Below, one piece after another: positions 1 through 7,408 of a DNA stretch of 23,126 bases. Position 1 is the stretch's first letter, and each line of letters begins with the position of its first letter. Made by a program: the position numbers and the translations under genes. Below the pieces are notes generated by a model. It ran no database searches. It was not told the DNA's origin and saw only the letters and a program-made list of their open reading frames with translations. Origin of the DNA: an uncultured Oscillospiraceae bacterium (GTDB lineage Bacteria > Bacillota > Clostridia > Oscillospirales > Acutalibacteraceae); NCBI GenBank assembly GCA_900548305.1, contig URJZ01000022.1, positions 1 to 23,126 of the forward strand, written 5' to 3'.

Positions 1-2
1 GT

Positions 3-1082
3 TCTTTTAAGGTGCGCGGCGCATACTACAAAATTTCACAGCTTTCCGATGAGGAAAAAGCAAAAGGTGTGATTGCCTGTTCAGCGGGAAATCATGCGCA
101 AGGAGTTGCTTTAGCAGCGGCCAAACATGGAATGAAAGCATTAATTTGTATTCCGGATGGTGCTCCTATTTCAAAAGTAGAAGCCACAAAACGTTATGGT
201 GCGGATGTTTGTCTTGTCAAAGGAGTATATGATGACGCCTATCAAAAAGCCTGCGAATTACAGCAGGAAAGCGGCAGCACTTTTATCCATCCGTTTAATG
301 ATGAAGATGTGATTGCAGGACAAGGCAGCATCGGTTTAGAATTATTGGATCAATTGCCGGAATTGGACGCTGTAATTGTTCCTATTGGCGGCGGCGGATT
401 GATTGGCGGTGTTGCATTTGCAATTAAAGCGTTACGTCCTGAATGTAAGGTATATGGCGTGCAGGCAGTAGGTGCACCCTCTATGTATAATTCTGTAAGA
501 CATCATCACGTGGAAACATTAGACTACGTTTCTACCATTGCAGATGGTATTGCAGTGAAACAGCCGGGAGATTTAACATACGATTTATGCGAAAAGTATG
601 TAGATGAAATTGTGACTGTAACAGACGATGAAATATCTACAGCAATTTTGATGTTAATTGAACAGCAAAAATTGATTGCAGAAGGCGCAGGTGCAGTTGC
701 TGTAGCAGCAGCATTATTTAACAAAGTAGATGTCAAAGGGAAAAAAGTAGCTTGCCTTGTTTCAGGCGGCAACATTGATGTTACCATTTTGTCTCGTGTG
801 ATTTCCCGTGGTTTGCTAAAAACAGGGCGCTCTGCTGATATTACCATTGAGCTGGTAGATAAACCGGGACAATTAAGCGATGTTTCACGTATTATTGCAG
901 AAACAGGCGGAAATGTAGTGGCTGTGCATCATGACAGAAGTGGTGAAAATACAAATGTGAATGGCTGCTATTTACATTTGGTAATGGAAACCAGAGATCA
1001 TGCGCATATTTTGGAAATTGAAAGTGCATTGACAAATAAAGGTTATAAAATTATAGGAAGAGAGAGACGATGCATATGTTAA
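3..1082 (+). CDS. ilvA: Threonine ammonia-lyase (threonine dehydratase), 5' partial
   Basis: PLP enzyme that deaminates threonine (and serine) to 2-oxobutyrate (pyruvate), feeding isoleucine synthesis or threonine catabolism. The contig starts inside the gene: the reading frame is open from base 3 and begins SFKVRGAYYK, the family PLP motif, whose lysine (bases 9-11) forms the Schiff base. The GTG at 12 is therefore an internal codon, not a start. About 50 N-terminal residues are missing. The glycine-rich phosphate-binding loop PIGGGGLIGG lies near residue 130 of the visible part. A C-terminal ACT domain begins around ADITIELVDKPGQL, giving the medium-length single-ACT form. The 3' end overlaps ridA by 13 bases. 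Whether it is biosynthetic or catabolic cannot be told from the sequence. Confidence 0.93.
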   Translation, partial: SFKVRGAYYKISQLSDEEKAKGVIACSAGNHAQGVALAAAKHGMKALICIPDGAPISKVEATKRYGADVCLVKGVYDDAYQKACELQQESGSTFIHPFNDEDVIAGQGSIGLELLDQLPELDAVIVPIGGGGLIGGVAFAIKALRPECKVYGVQAVGAPSMYNSVRHHHVETLDYVSTIADGIAVKQPGDLTYDLCEKYVDEIVTVTDDEISTAILMLIEQQKLIAEGAGAVAVAAALFNKVDVKGKKVACLVSGGNIDVTILSRVISRGLLKTGRSADITIELVDKPGQLSDVSRIIAETGGNVVAVHHDRSGENTNVNGCYLHLVMETRDHAHILEIESALTNKGYKIIGRERRCIC

Positions 1083-1450
1083 AAAAAGTAAGTACAGAGA
1101 AGGCTCCCGCAGCAATCGGACCATATTCTCAGGCAATTGTAAATGGAAACATGTTGTATACCAGTGGACAAATTCCGATTATTCCGGAAACCGGTGAATT
1201 GGTACAAGGAGATATTACAGCACAGGCGGAGCAGGTAATGAAAAATTTGAGCGCAGTATTGGAAGCAGCAGGTACTACATTTGCAAAGGTAATTAAAACA
1301 ACTTGTTTTTTAGCAGATATGAATGATTTTGCTTCTTTTAACGCAGTATACGAAACTTATTTTACGGAGAAACCGGCTCGTTCGTGTGTAGCTGTAAAAC
1401 AATTGCCCAAAAATGCATTGGTAGAAGTGGAACTGATTGCATCTATATAA
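1070..1450 (+). CDS. ridA: RidA family 2-iminobutanoate/2-iminopropanoate deaminase
   Basis: Small trimeric cytosolic enzyme (YjgF/YER057c/UK114 family) that hydrolyses the reactive enamine/imine intermediates released by PLP dehydratases such as IlvA. The 126-residue length is normal for the family. Typical motifs are seen: APAAIGPYSQA near the N-terminus, LYTSGQIP, and a conserved arginine in PARSCVAV followed by LPKNALVEVE near the C-terminus. The start at 1070 has AGGAAG at 1055-1060 with 9-base spacing; an in-frame ATG at 1076 is an alternative. The gene starts inside the ilvA 3' end, so translation is probably coupled and the enzyme is made together with the source of its substrate. A strong terminator follows directly. 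Confidence 0.95.
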   Translation: MHMLKKVSTEKAPAAIGPYSQAIVNGNMLYTSGQIPIIPETGELVQGDITAQAEQVMKNLSAVLEAAGTTFAKVIKTTCFLADMNDFASFNAVYETYFTEKPARSCVAVKQLPKNALVEVELIASI

Positions 1451-1451
1451 T

Positions 1452-1483
1452 AAAAAAGCTGTCTGAAGCCAGACAGCTTTTTT
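1452..1483 (+). terminator. Rho-independent terminator of ilvA-ridA
   Basis: A perfect stem AGCTGTCTG / CAGACAGCT, extended by A/T pairs, closes a 4-base loop (1466-1469) and ends in a run of six T. It begins two bases after the ridA stop codon. Confidence 0.95.
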
Positions 1484-1910
1484 ATTATGCAAGTTAGCTT
1501 GTAGCTAAGTAAGGTATAGTAACATGGGAATAAGGTGGTTTGATTTATTCACTAGCATTGAAAGAAAAACGAATATCGATTGGGCAAGTATGTGAAATAT
1601 AGAATTTTTTATTTATAATATCGTGATGTATGAGCGGAAAAACGGTACCGAATTTGTTTTGTGAACGGTATGGTTCAATCTAAAATGTTTGGTAGAAGAA
1701 TATTAAATGAATTTAAAACGAAGTACTGAACAAGCTTGGAAAGATTTTATATGTGGAGAAATGTTTTTATCCAGTTGGAATAGGGGAAAAATTATATTGC
1801 CATAAAAAGATATGCACATTTGTGATTCTTTTTATCTGTTGTATCCAATAGCAAATAGAATATCAAGCGGCTTTCTTTTCGTTCATATCATACAAAATTT
1901 TTTACTGTCT
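1484..1910. other. Intergenic region without a supported gene
   Basis: About 430 AT-rich bases between the ridA terminator and the nadA promoter. I see no ORF with a convincing ribosome site or recognisable product. A 6-bp stem TTAGCT/AGCTAA with a 3-base loop lies near 1494-1508, and the heptamer AACGGTA occurs twice between about 1640 and 1675. Neither has a clear meaning. It could be decayed coding sequence or a long 5' flank. Confidence 0.6.
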
Positions 1911-1958
1911 TGTCAGTTGTATTGACATATAGTTGTGGTTGTGCAATACTGATATAAT
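1911..1958 (+). promoter_or_regulatory. nadA promoter with candidate NiaR operator
   Basis: TTGACA at 1922-1927 is a consensus -35. It could pair with AATACT at 1945-1950 (17-base spacer, 4/6 match). A consensus TATAAT lies at 1953-1958, but 25 bases from that -35. An inverted repeat TGTCA-N7-TGACA spans 1911-1927 and overlaps the -35 box, a good position for a repressor. Because the operon ends with niaR, a NiaR site is the obvious candidate. The assignment is by position, not from a verified consensus. Confidence 0.6.
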
Positions 1959-2016
1959 AAGTTTATATCCTATCAATATGTTGTGGTGGGAATCCCAAGA
2001 AATGGAGTTGTATTGT

Positions 2017-2922
2017 ATGCAAGCGTTGAAGGAACGAATCCAAAAATTAAAAAAAGAGCGTGACGCAGTTATTTTAGCACACTTTTATGTTGACGGAGCA
2101 GTACAGGAAATTGCTGATTATGTTGGTGACTCTTACTATTTAAGTAAAAAAGCATCTGAAAGTCCATGTAAAACCATTTTGTTTTGCGGCGTAGAATTTA
2201 TGGGAGAAAGTGCAAAAATTCTAAATCCTGAAAAAACTGTGATTATGGCGGATGTAGAAGCCGATTGTCCAATGGCTCATATGGTTACACCTGATGATAT
2301 TAAAAAAGTAAGGGAAGCTTATGACGACTTGTCCGTAGTATGCTATATCAACTCTACCGCACAAACAAAAGCGGATTCCGACGTTTGTGTTACTTCTTCC
2401 AATGCAGAAAGAATTGTAAAAGCGCTTCCACAAAAAAATATTTTCTTTATTCCGGATGGAAATTTAGGTCGCAATCTTGCAGCGAAAATTCCTGAGAAGA
2501 ATTTCATTTTTCACACAGGTTATTGCTGTGTTCATCAAGATATTATGGCTTATCATGTACAAGATGCAATGAAGGAGCATCCTCTTGCTAAAGTGTTGGT
2601 GCATCCAGAGTGCAGTCCGGACGTGGTAGCTTTGGCAGACTATGCAGGAAGTACTTCCGGAATTTTAGAATATGCAACCCAAAGTGATGCGCAGGAATTT
2701 ATTATTTGTACTGAAACAGGTATTTTCTACAATCTGCAAAAAGCAAATCCGGATAAGAAGTTTTATGCGGTGAAAAAACATCAAGTTTGTGACGATATGA
2801 AAAAAATCACATTAGAGAAAGTAGAACTTGCATTAAAACAAGGTATGCCAATGGAACTTGACGATAGTTTAATGAAAAAAGCGGAAGGTGCATTAAAACA
2901 AATGCATCAAATTGCGCAATAA
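2017..2922 (+). CDS. nadA: Quinolinate synthase NadA
   Basis: Condenses iminoaspartate (from NadB) with dihydroxyacetone phosphate to quinolinate, using a [4Fe-4S] cluster. I chose ATG 2017 because GGAG at 2004-2007 sits 9 bases upstream; this gives 301 residues, the size of short NadA proteins such as that of Thermotoga maritima. An earlier in-frame ATG at 2002 is possible. The frame is open back to 1933, but that would run through the promoter. The three cluster cysteines are visible: C84 in DCPMAH, C170 in YCCVHQD and C258 in VCDDMKK. Other conserved blocks are LAHFYVDGAVQEIADYVGDS and HPECSPDVVALADYAGST. First gene of nadA-nadB-nadC-niaR, 19 bases before nadB. Confidence 0.95.
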   Translation: MQALKERIQKLKKERDAVILAHFYVDGAVQEIADYVGDSYYLSKKASESPCKTILFCGVEFMGESAKILNPEKTVIMADVEADCPMAHMVTPDDIKKVREAYDDLSVVCYINSTAQTKADSDVCVTSSNAERIVKALPQKNIFFIPDGNLGRNLAAKIPEKNFIFHTGYCCVHQDIMAYHVQDAMKEHPLAKVLVHPECSPDVVALADYAGSTSGILEYATQSDAQEFIICTETGIFYNLQKANPDKKFYAVKKHQVCDDMKKITLEKVELALKQGMPMELDDSLMKKAEGALKQMHQIAQ

Positions 2923-2941
2923 GTAAGAGAGAAGGGCAAAT

Positions 2942-4261
2942 ATGGAACATCAAGCAGATGTTATCATAGTGGGAACAGGTGTAGCAGGACTTTTCTGTGC
3001 GTTACAGCTGCCAAAAGAATTATATATTTTAATGATAACAAAGGACAAAGCAGAACACAGTGATTCTTACTTGGCGCAGGGCGGAATTTCCACCTTGAGA
3101 ACTCCGGAGGATTACGAAAGTTATTTTGAAGATACTATGCGCGCAGGACATTACAAAAACAATCCGGACTCTGTTGATGTTATGATTCGGTCTTCTCCGC
3201 AAATTATTCAGGATCTGATTGATTTTGGTGTGGAATTTGAACGTACATCAGATGGGCTTTCTTATACCAGAGAAGGCGCTCATTCTACATTCCGTATTTT
3301 ACATCATAAAGATATTACAGGCTACGAGATTACCAGTAAATTAATGGTGCAAGTGCAGCAGCGACCGCATATTCATATTGAAGAATATACTTCTATGGTG
3401 GATATTATAGAACAAGATAACGTATGTACGGGAGTTATTGTAAGAACCAAAGACGGAAAAATACAGCCTATCTATGCAAAATCAGTGGTACTTGCTACAG
3501 GTGGGTTGGGCGGTTTGTTCCAAAGTTCTACCAACTATCCTCATATTACGGGAGATGCTTTGGCAATTGCATTAAAACATCAGATTGCTTTACAGGATAT
3601 CAATTATATCCAAATTCATCCCACTACTTTATATTCTGAGAAAAAAGGCCGCAGCTTTTTAATTTCAGAGTCAGTTAGGGGAGAAGGCGCTGTTTTGCTG
3701 AATGAAAAAGGAGAACGTTTTGTAGATGAACTGTTACCAAGAGATGTGGTCACAAAAGCAATTAAAGATGAGATGAAAAAGACCAATGCCAAATTTGTGT
3801 ATTTATCCATGGCACATATGGGAGCAGATGTAATAAAGAAGCGCTTCCCCAATATTTATGAATATTGTCTTGGACAAGGCTACGATATTACAAAGAAATC
3901 TATTCCTGTTACTCCTGCTCAGCATTATTTTATGGGTGGTATTCAGGTAGATTTAAACAGTAAAACAGATATGGATTGTTTATATGCCATAGGGGAAACC
4001 GGTTGTAATGGTGTGCATGGCGCCAATCGGTTGGCCAGCAATTCTTTATTGGAAAGTTTGGTATTTGCAAAGAGAGCCGCTGCACACATTGAACAGAACA
4101 TGCCGAAAGAAATGCCGCAATCACAGCCAATTGATTTGCATCCATACCAAGATGCGGACGTATTAGAACAACAATATAAACAATGTATCTTAAATGAAAT
4201 TAAAAGAAAGGACCGTGCATTTTATGATCAATGGTGTCACGATGAGAATACTTGCAGATGA
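2942..4261 (+). CDS. nadB: L-aspartate oxidase NadB (short form)
   Basis: FAD enzyme that oxidises L-aspartate to iminoaspartate, the NadA substrate; under anoxia fumarate is the usual electron acceptor in this family. The N-terminal dinucleotide-binding motif IIVGTGVAGLFCAL is followed by DSYLAQGGIS, the catalytic-region block HHKDITGYEI, the FAD loop ATGGLGGLFQSSTN, and SVRGEGA, ERFVDEL and GANRLASNSLLE. At 439 residues it is about 100 shorter than E. coli NadB: the fumarate-reductase-type C-terminal helical domain is largely reduced. The core is complete, so I read this as a short family variant rather than a broken gene. GAAGGG lies 5 bases before the ATG. The 3' end overlaps nadC. Confidence 0.94.
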   Translation: MEHQADVIIVGTGVAGLFCALQLPKELYILMITKDKAEHSDSYLAQGGISTLRTPEDYESYFEDTMRAGHYKNNPDSVDVMIRSSPQIIQDLIDFGVEFERTSDGLSYTREGAHSTFRILHHKDITGYEITSKLMVQVQQRPHIHIEEYTSMVDIIEQDNVCTGVIVRTKDGKIQPIYAKSVVLATGGLGGLFQSSTNYPHITGDALAIALKHQIALQDINYIQIHPTTLYSEKKGRSFLISESVRGEGAVLLNEKGERFVDELLPRDVVTKAIKDEMKKTNAKFVYLSMAHMGADVIKKRFPNIYEYCLGQGYDITKKSIPVTPAQHYFMGGIQVDLNSKTDMDCLYAIGETGCNGVHGANRLASNSLLESLVFAKRAAAHIEQNMPKEMPQSQPIDLHPYQDADVLEQQYKQCILNEIKRKDRAFYDQWCHDENTCR

Positions 4262-5081
4262 TTACATTTTACATGCATTGCAAGAGGATGTAACCAGCGA
4301 AGATGTGACTACAAATGCAGTTATGCCTATGCCAAAACAAGGCAAAGCGCAGTTGATTTGTAAAGAAACAGGTATTGTTGCAGGACTGAATATATTTGAA
4401 CGTGTTTTTCAGCTTCTCGACAGTAAAAGTGAATTTACCGTTTTTTTTCAAGATGGAGATGTAGTAAAAAAGGGAGATGTTGTAGGTGAAATCAAGGGAG
4501 ATATTCGTGTTTTGCTTACAGGAGAGCGTACTGCTTTAAATTATTTACAGCGTATGAGTGGCATTGCTACCATCACAAATGAAATGGCAAAAGAATTGCA
4601 GGGAACCAAAACAAAATTATTGGATACCAGAAAAACAACTCCCAACATGCGTCCTTTTGAAAAATATGCTGTTACAGTAGGAGGGGGACATAATCATAGA
4701 TACAACCTCTCAGATGGTATTTTGATTAAAGACAACCATATTGGTGCAGCAGGCAGCATAACAAAAGCTATCCAAATGGCAAAAGAATATGCTCCTTTTG
4801 TTCGAAAAATTGAAGTAGAAGTAGAAACGCTTGAAATGCTGGATGAAGCATTGGAAGCGGGAGCTGATATTATTATGCTGGATAATATGGATATTGAAAC
4901 GATGAAAGAAGCGGTAAAACGAACTGCAGGCAGAGCAGAAACAGAATGCTCAGGAAATGTGACAAAATCCCGACTCAAAGAAATTGCTGCAATAGGAGTG
5001 GATTATGTTTCCTGTGGTGCCCTGACTCACTCTGCCCCAATTTTAGATTTTTCCCTGAAAAATTTATCCCCTATAGAATAG
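4224..5081 (+). CDS. nadC: Nicotinate-nucleotide pyrophosphorylase (carboxylating) NadC
   Basis: Quinolinate phosphoribosyltransferase: quinolinate plus PRPP gives nicotinate mononucleotide, CO2 and PPi, the end of de novo NaMN synthesis. Conserved blocks in order are LQEDVTSEDVTT, GERTALNYLQRMSGIAT, the substrate-binding DTRKTTPNMR, the signature KYAVTVGGGHNHRYNLSDG and LIKDNHI, then EVEVETLEM and IMLDNMD. The start is uncertain: ATG 4224 has AAGGA at 4208-4212 (11-base spacing, 285 residues), whereas ATG 4242 (279 residues) lacks a good site. Both lie within the nadB 3' end, so translation is probably coupled. The product NaMN is also the phosphoribosyl donor for CobT, encoded in the right half of this window. 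Confidence 0.95.
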   Translation: MINGVTMRILADDYILHALQEDVTSEDVTTNAVMPMPKQGKAQLICKETGIVAGLNIFERVFQLLDSKSEFTVFFQDGDVVKKGDVVGEIKGDIRVLLTGERTALNYLQRMSGIATITNEMAKELQGTKTKLLDTRKTTPNMRPFEKYAVTVGGGHNHRYNLSDGILIKDNHIGAAGSITKAIQMAKEYAPFVRKIEVEVETLEMLDEALEAGADIIMLDNMDIETMKEAVKRTAGRAETECSGNVTKSRLKEIAAIGVDYVSCGALTHSAPILDFSLKNLSPIE

Positions 5082-5092
5082 GAGCCGTATCT

Positions 5093-5605
5093 ATGGAAGG
5101 TGATGCAAGACGCCGGGAATTGTTACGCTTAATAGCCGAAAGTCACAATCCCATTTCAGGAACAAAGCTAGCTCAAAAATTACATGTGAGCCGTCAGGTT
5201 ATTGTGCAAGATGTAGCGTTATTAAGAGCAAGCAAATATCCTATTTTTGCAACAAACCGTGGTTATGTCTTGCTACAAAATTATGCCCACCACGTTACAA
5301 GAGTTATTAGAGTAAAACATGATAGCCGTCAAATAGAGGAAGAGTTAAATATCATTGTAGATTGTGGTGCTCGTGTATTAGATGTAATCGTAGAACATGA
5401 GGTATATGGAGTTATACGGGCAGATTTGAAAGTGGCTTCCAGACAAGAGGTGAAGCTGTTTTTAAATGATTTATCCAAAAATCAAACAAAACCGCTGACA
5501 GACTTAACAAATGGGATTCACTCTCATACAATCGAAGCGAAGTCAGAAGAAATTTTAGATTTAGTGGAAAAAATGCTGAAAGAAAAAGAGTTTTTATATT
5601 TATAG
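5093..5605 (+). CDS. niaR: NiaR (YrxA) family niacin-responsive transcriptional repressor
   Basis: 170-residue regulator with an N-terminal winged-helix domain (about residues 5-60: RRRELLRLIAES, GTKLAQKLHVSRQVIVQDV) and a C-terminal 3H domain. The domain's three conserved histidine sites appear in VKHDSRQ, VEHEVYG and GIHSHTI. The family binds niacin and represses NAD synthesis and salvage genes. AGGAG at 5080-5084 lies 8 bases upstream of the ATG and overlaps the nadC stop. Last gene of the nad operon, so negative autoregulation through the repeat at 1911-1927 is likely. The open frame extends upstream to 4946 but there lies inside nadC. Confidence 0.92.
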   Translation: MEGDARRRELLRLIAESHNPISGTKLAQKLHVSRQVIVQDVALLRASKYPIFATNRGYVLLQNYAHHVTRVIRVKHDSRQIEEELNIIVDCGARVLDVIVEHEVYGVIRADLKVASRQEVKLFLNDLSKNQTKPLTDLTNGIHSHTIEAKSEEILDLVEKMLKEKEFLYL

Positions 5606-5616
5606 TAGTTGCTAAC

Positions 5617-5648
5617 AGTGAAATTTATACAGATTTCACTATTTTTTA
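5617..5648 (+). terminator. Rho-independent terminator of the nad operon
   Basis: Perfect 8-bp stem AGTGAAAT / ATTTCACT with an 8-base loop, followed by A and a run of six T. It starts 12 bases after the niaR stop. Confidence 0.85.
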
Positions 5649-5659
5649 TAATTGTATAT

Positions 5660-5687
5660 TGTTTGTATTGTATAAAAATAACAAACA
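5660..5687. repeat. Inverted repeat upstream of the alcohol dehydrogenase promoter
   Basis: TGTTTGT (5660-5666) and ACAAACA (5681-5687) form perfect 7-base arms separated by 14 bases. The element ends 21 bases before the -35 box. The position would suit an activator or redox-responsive regulator. It does not fit the Rex consensus well, and I cannot name the binding protein. Confidence 0.4.
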
Positions 5688-5708
5688 TTGTTTATTTTTT
5701 ATCTATTA

Positions 5709-5736
5709 TTGACAATATACACGAATATGGTATACT
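5709..5736 (+). promoter_or_regulatory. Strong promoter of the alcohol dehydrogenase gene
   Basis: Consensus -35 TTGACA (5709-5714), 16-base spacer, -10 TATACT (5731-5736) preceded by TGG, an extended -10 motif. The predicted start point is about 60 bases before the start codon. Confidence 0.85.
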
Positions 5737-5803
5737 AAATTTAAGAATTCAATGAAAAACATTTCACGCGAATTTTAGACGCTTGAAACAGGAGGAATGT
5801 ATT

Positions 5804-6952
5804 ATGTCAGAAAGATTTTATATGCCATCAATGAGCTTGATGGGGGCAGGATGTATTGAAGAAGTACCCGCCGAAATCAAAGAACTTGGTTTAACCAAAG
5901 CACTTATTGTTACAGATAAAGTGTTAAATCAAATTGGTCTGGTGGGAGAGTTAACAAAACTGTTAGAACAAAATGGTATTCAATACGCAATTTATGACGG
6001 AGTACAACCAAATCCGACTGTTGCAAATGTAGATAACGGTTTAGCTATGCTCAAAGAAGAAAACTGTGACTTTGTAATTTCTTTTGGCGGTGGTTCTTCC
6101 CATGACTGCTGTAAAGGTATTGCTTTGCTTGCAACCAACGGCGGAGTCATTGGTGATTATGAAGGTGTAAATCGCTCCAAAAAACCACAGCTTCCAATGA
6201 TTGCAGTGAACACAACTGCAGGTACAGCCAGCGAAATGACAATTTTCTGTATTATCACTGATGAAGAACGTCACGTAAAAATGGCTTTGGTAGATAAAAA
6301 TATGACTCCGATTATTGCAGTCAATGATGCAAACTTAATGTTAAATATTCCAAAAGCACTAACAGCAGCAACAGGTATGGATGCATTGACCCATGCTGTA
6401 GAAGCATATGTTTCTACCAATGCAACTCCTGTTACAGATGCTTGTGCACAAAAAGCAATTGAATTAATTACAAAATATTTAAGAACAGCAGTGCATGAAG
6501 GCAAAAATGTAGAAGCAAGAGAAAATATGGCTTATGCTGAGTATTTGGCAGGTATGGCATTCAATAATGCTTCTTTGGGTTATGTGCATGCAATGGCTCA
6601 TCAATTGGGCGGTATGTTTGATTTACCTCATGGTGTATGTAATGCGGTTTTACTGCCTCATGTACAGGAATATAATGCTCAAGTTGCAGCAGGAAGACTA
6701 AGAGATATTGCAAAATTCATGGGCGCGGATGTAGAAGGATTAAGCGAGCAAGAAGGTGCAAGAAAAGCAATTGACATGATTAAAGAATTGTCAAAAGATG
6801 TTGAAATTCCTTCTGGTTTAGATGAATTAAAAGTTCCGGAAGAAGCTTTTGATGAACTTGCAACAAATGCACTGAAAGATGCTTGTGGTTTTACCAATCC
6901 AAAACAAGCCACTCATGAAGAAATTGTAGCTATTTTCAGAGCTGCACGTTAA
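5804..6952 (+). CDS. Iron-containing (group III) alcohol dehydrogenase
   Basis: Cytosolic NAD(P)-dependent dehydrogenase of the Fe-ADH family (relatives FucO, DhaT, Zymomonas AdhB), probably reducing a short aldehyde to an alcohol during fermentation; the substrate cannot be read from sequence. 382 residues, the normal length. ATG 5804 was chosen because AGGAGG at 5790-5795 lies 8 bases upstream; the longer frame from 5783 has no ribosome site. The coenzyme loop GGGSSHDCCKGIA and the family signature NIPKALTAATGMDALTHAVEA are present. Predicted metal ligands are D193, H197, H262 and H276 (within YVHAMAH and DLPHG). Monocistronic, with a near-consensus promoter and strong flanking hairpins, which suggests high expression. 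Confidence 0.93.
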   Translation: MSERFYMPSMSLMGAGCIEEVPAEIKELGLTKALIVTDKVLNQIGLVGELTKLLEQNGIQYAIYDGVQPNPTVANVDNGLAMLKEENCDFVISFGGGSSHDCCKGIALLATNGGVIGDYEGVNRSKKPQLPMIAVNTTAGTASEMTIFCIITDEERHVKMALVDKNMTPIIAVNDANLMLNIPKALTAATGMDALTHAVEAYVSTNATPVTDACAQKAIELITKYLRTAVHEGKNVEARENMAYAEYLAGMAFNNASLGYVHAMAHQLGGMFDLPHGVCNAVLLPHVQEYNAQVAAGRLRDIAKFMGADVEGLSEQEGARKAIDMIKELSKDVEIPSGLDELKVPEEAFDELATNALKDACGFTNPKQATHEEIVAIFRAAR

Positions 6953-6969
6953 ACATAAAAAAGAATCAG

Positions 6970-7019
6970 TTTTACATAAAGAACGCCTATTCATTTGAAT
7001 AGGCGTTCTTTATGTAAAA
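6970..7019. terminator. Very long perfect hairpin terminator after the alcohol dehydrogenase gene
   Basis: Two 23-base arms, 6970-6992 and 6997-7019, are perfectly complementary around a 4-base ATTT loop. The GC-rich core is GAACGCCTATTC. T-rich stretches lie within the outer stem on both strands, so it could work in both directions. It begins 17 bases after the stop codon and ends 11 bases before the next promoter. Confidence 0.85.
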
Positions 7020-7030
7020 GGATAGTGATG

Positions 7031-7059
7031 TTGAAAATCTAAAGTAAATATGATATTAT
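7031..7059 (+). promoter_or_regulatory. Promoter of the coiled-coil protein gene
   Basis: TTGAAA (7031-7036), 17-base spacer, TATTAT (7054-7059) preceded by TGA, an extended -10. Confidence 0.8.
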
Positions 7060-7086
7060 AAAAATACATTGAAGGAGTTGTTCCAA

Positions 7087-7368
7087 ATGAACGAGAAAGA
7101 ATTACTGGAAGAATTGATTAAGTCTGTTAATAGAATGCAAACAGATATTTCAGAAATCAAAGATAGAACCCTTAAAATTGAAATTACTTTGGAAAATGAA
7201 ACAAATAGAAATATTCAATTGTTGATGGAAGCGCAAAGTTTAAATGCTGAAAAAATGAAAAATATTGACCTTGTTTTAGACGATATTGAATCTGGTGTAG
7301 TTGCAACGGAAGCATTTGTAAGACAAAATATCAGAGATATTAATATATTAAAGAGAAAAGCCCAATAA
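7087..7368 (+). CDS. Small coiled-coil protein of unknown function
   Basis: 93 residues, not recognised. ATG 7087 follows AAGGAG (7072-7077) by 9 bases; an in-frame ATG at 7069 lies before that site and is rejected. The composition is highly charged and helical. N-terminal MNEKELLEELIKSVNRMQ is followed by heptad-like spacing of I/L through roughly residue 60, including SEIKDRTLKIEITLENE, with a second helical stretch IDLVLDDIESGV later. There is no signal peptide or membrane segment and only a few aromatic residues, and I see no cysteine. It is a single-gene unit with its own strong promoter, and its stop codon lies inside the terminator stem. It is plausibly an oligomeric cytosolic adaptor, but no function is claimed. 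Confidence 0.8.
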   Translation: MNEKELLEELIKSVNRMQTDISEIKDRTLKIEITLENETNRNIQLLMEAQSLNAEKMKNIDLVLDDIESGVVATEAFVRQNIRDINILKRKAQ

Positions 7369-7408
7369 GAAAGCCCTTGCCTATTTTATAGGCAAGGGCT
7401 TTCTTATT
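7364..7408. terminator. Perfect 21-bp hairpin terminator overlapping the stop codon
   Basis: Arms 7364-7384 and 7388-7408 are perfectly complementary around a TTT loop, with core GCCCTTGCCTAT. The TAA of the upstream gene (7366-7368) is part of the left arm. The distal right arm TTTCTTATT supplies a weak T-tract. Confidence 0.85.

Noticed and set aside
1524..1595. 23-residue + strand frame starting MGIRWFDLFTSIERK
   Set aside because: Reads somewhat like protein but is too short, lacks a ribosome site and has no continuation after the stop in any frame I followed.
1707..1805. Small + strand frame of 32 residues (starts MNLKRSTEQAWKDF) in the ridA-nadA gap
   Set aside because: No good ribosome site, no recognised family, and the surrounding DNA is full of stops. 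It could be a relic but cannot be supported.
5687..5720. Rex (redox) operator upstream of the alcohol dehydrogenase
   Set aside because: ATTGT...ACAAT half-sites exist but spacing and flanks do not match the TTGTTAA-N4-TTAACAA pattern.
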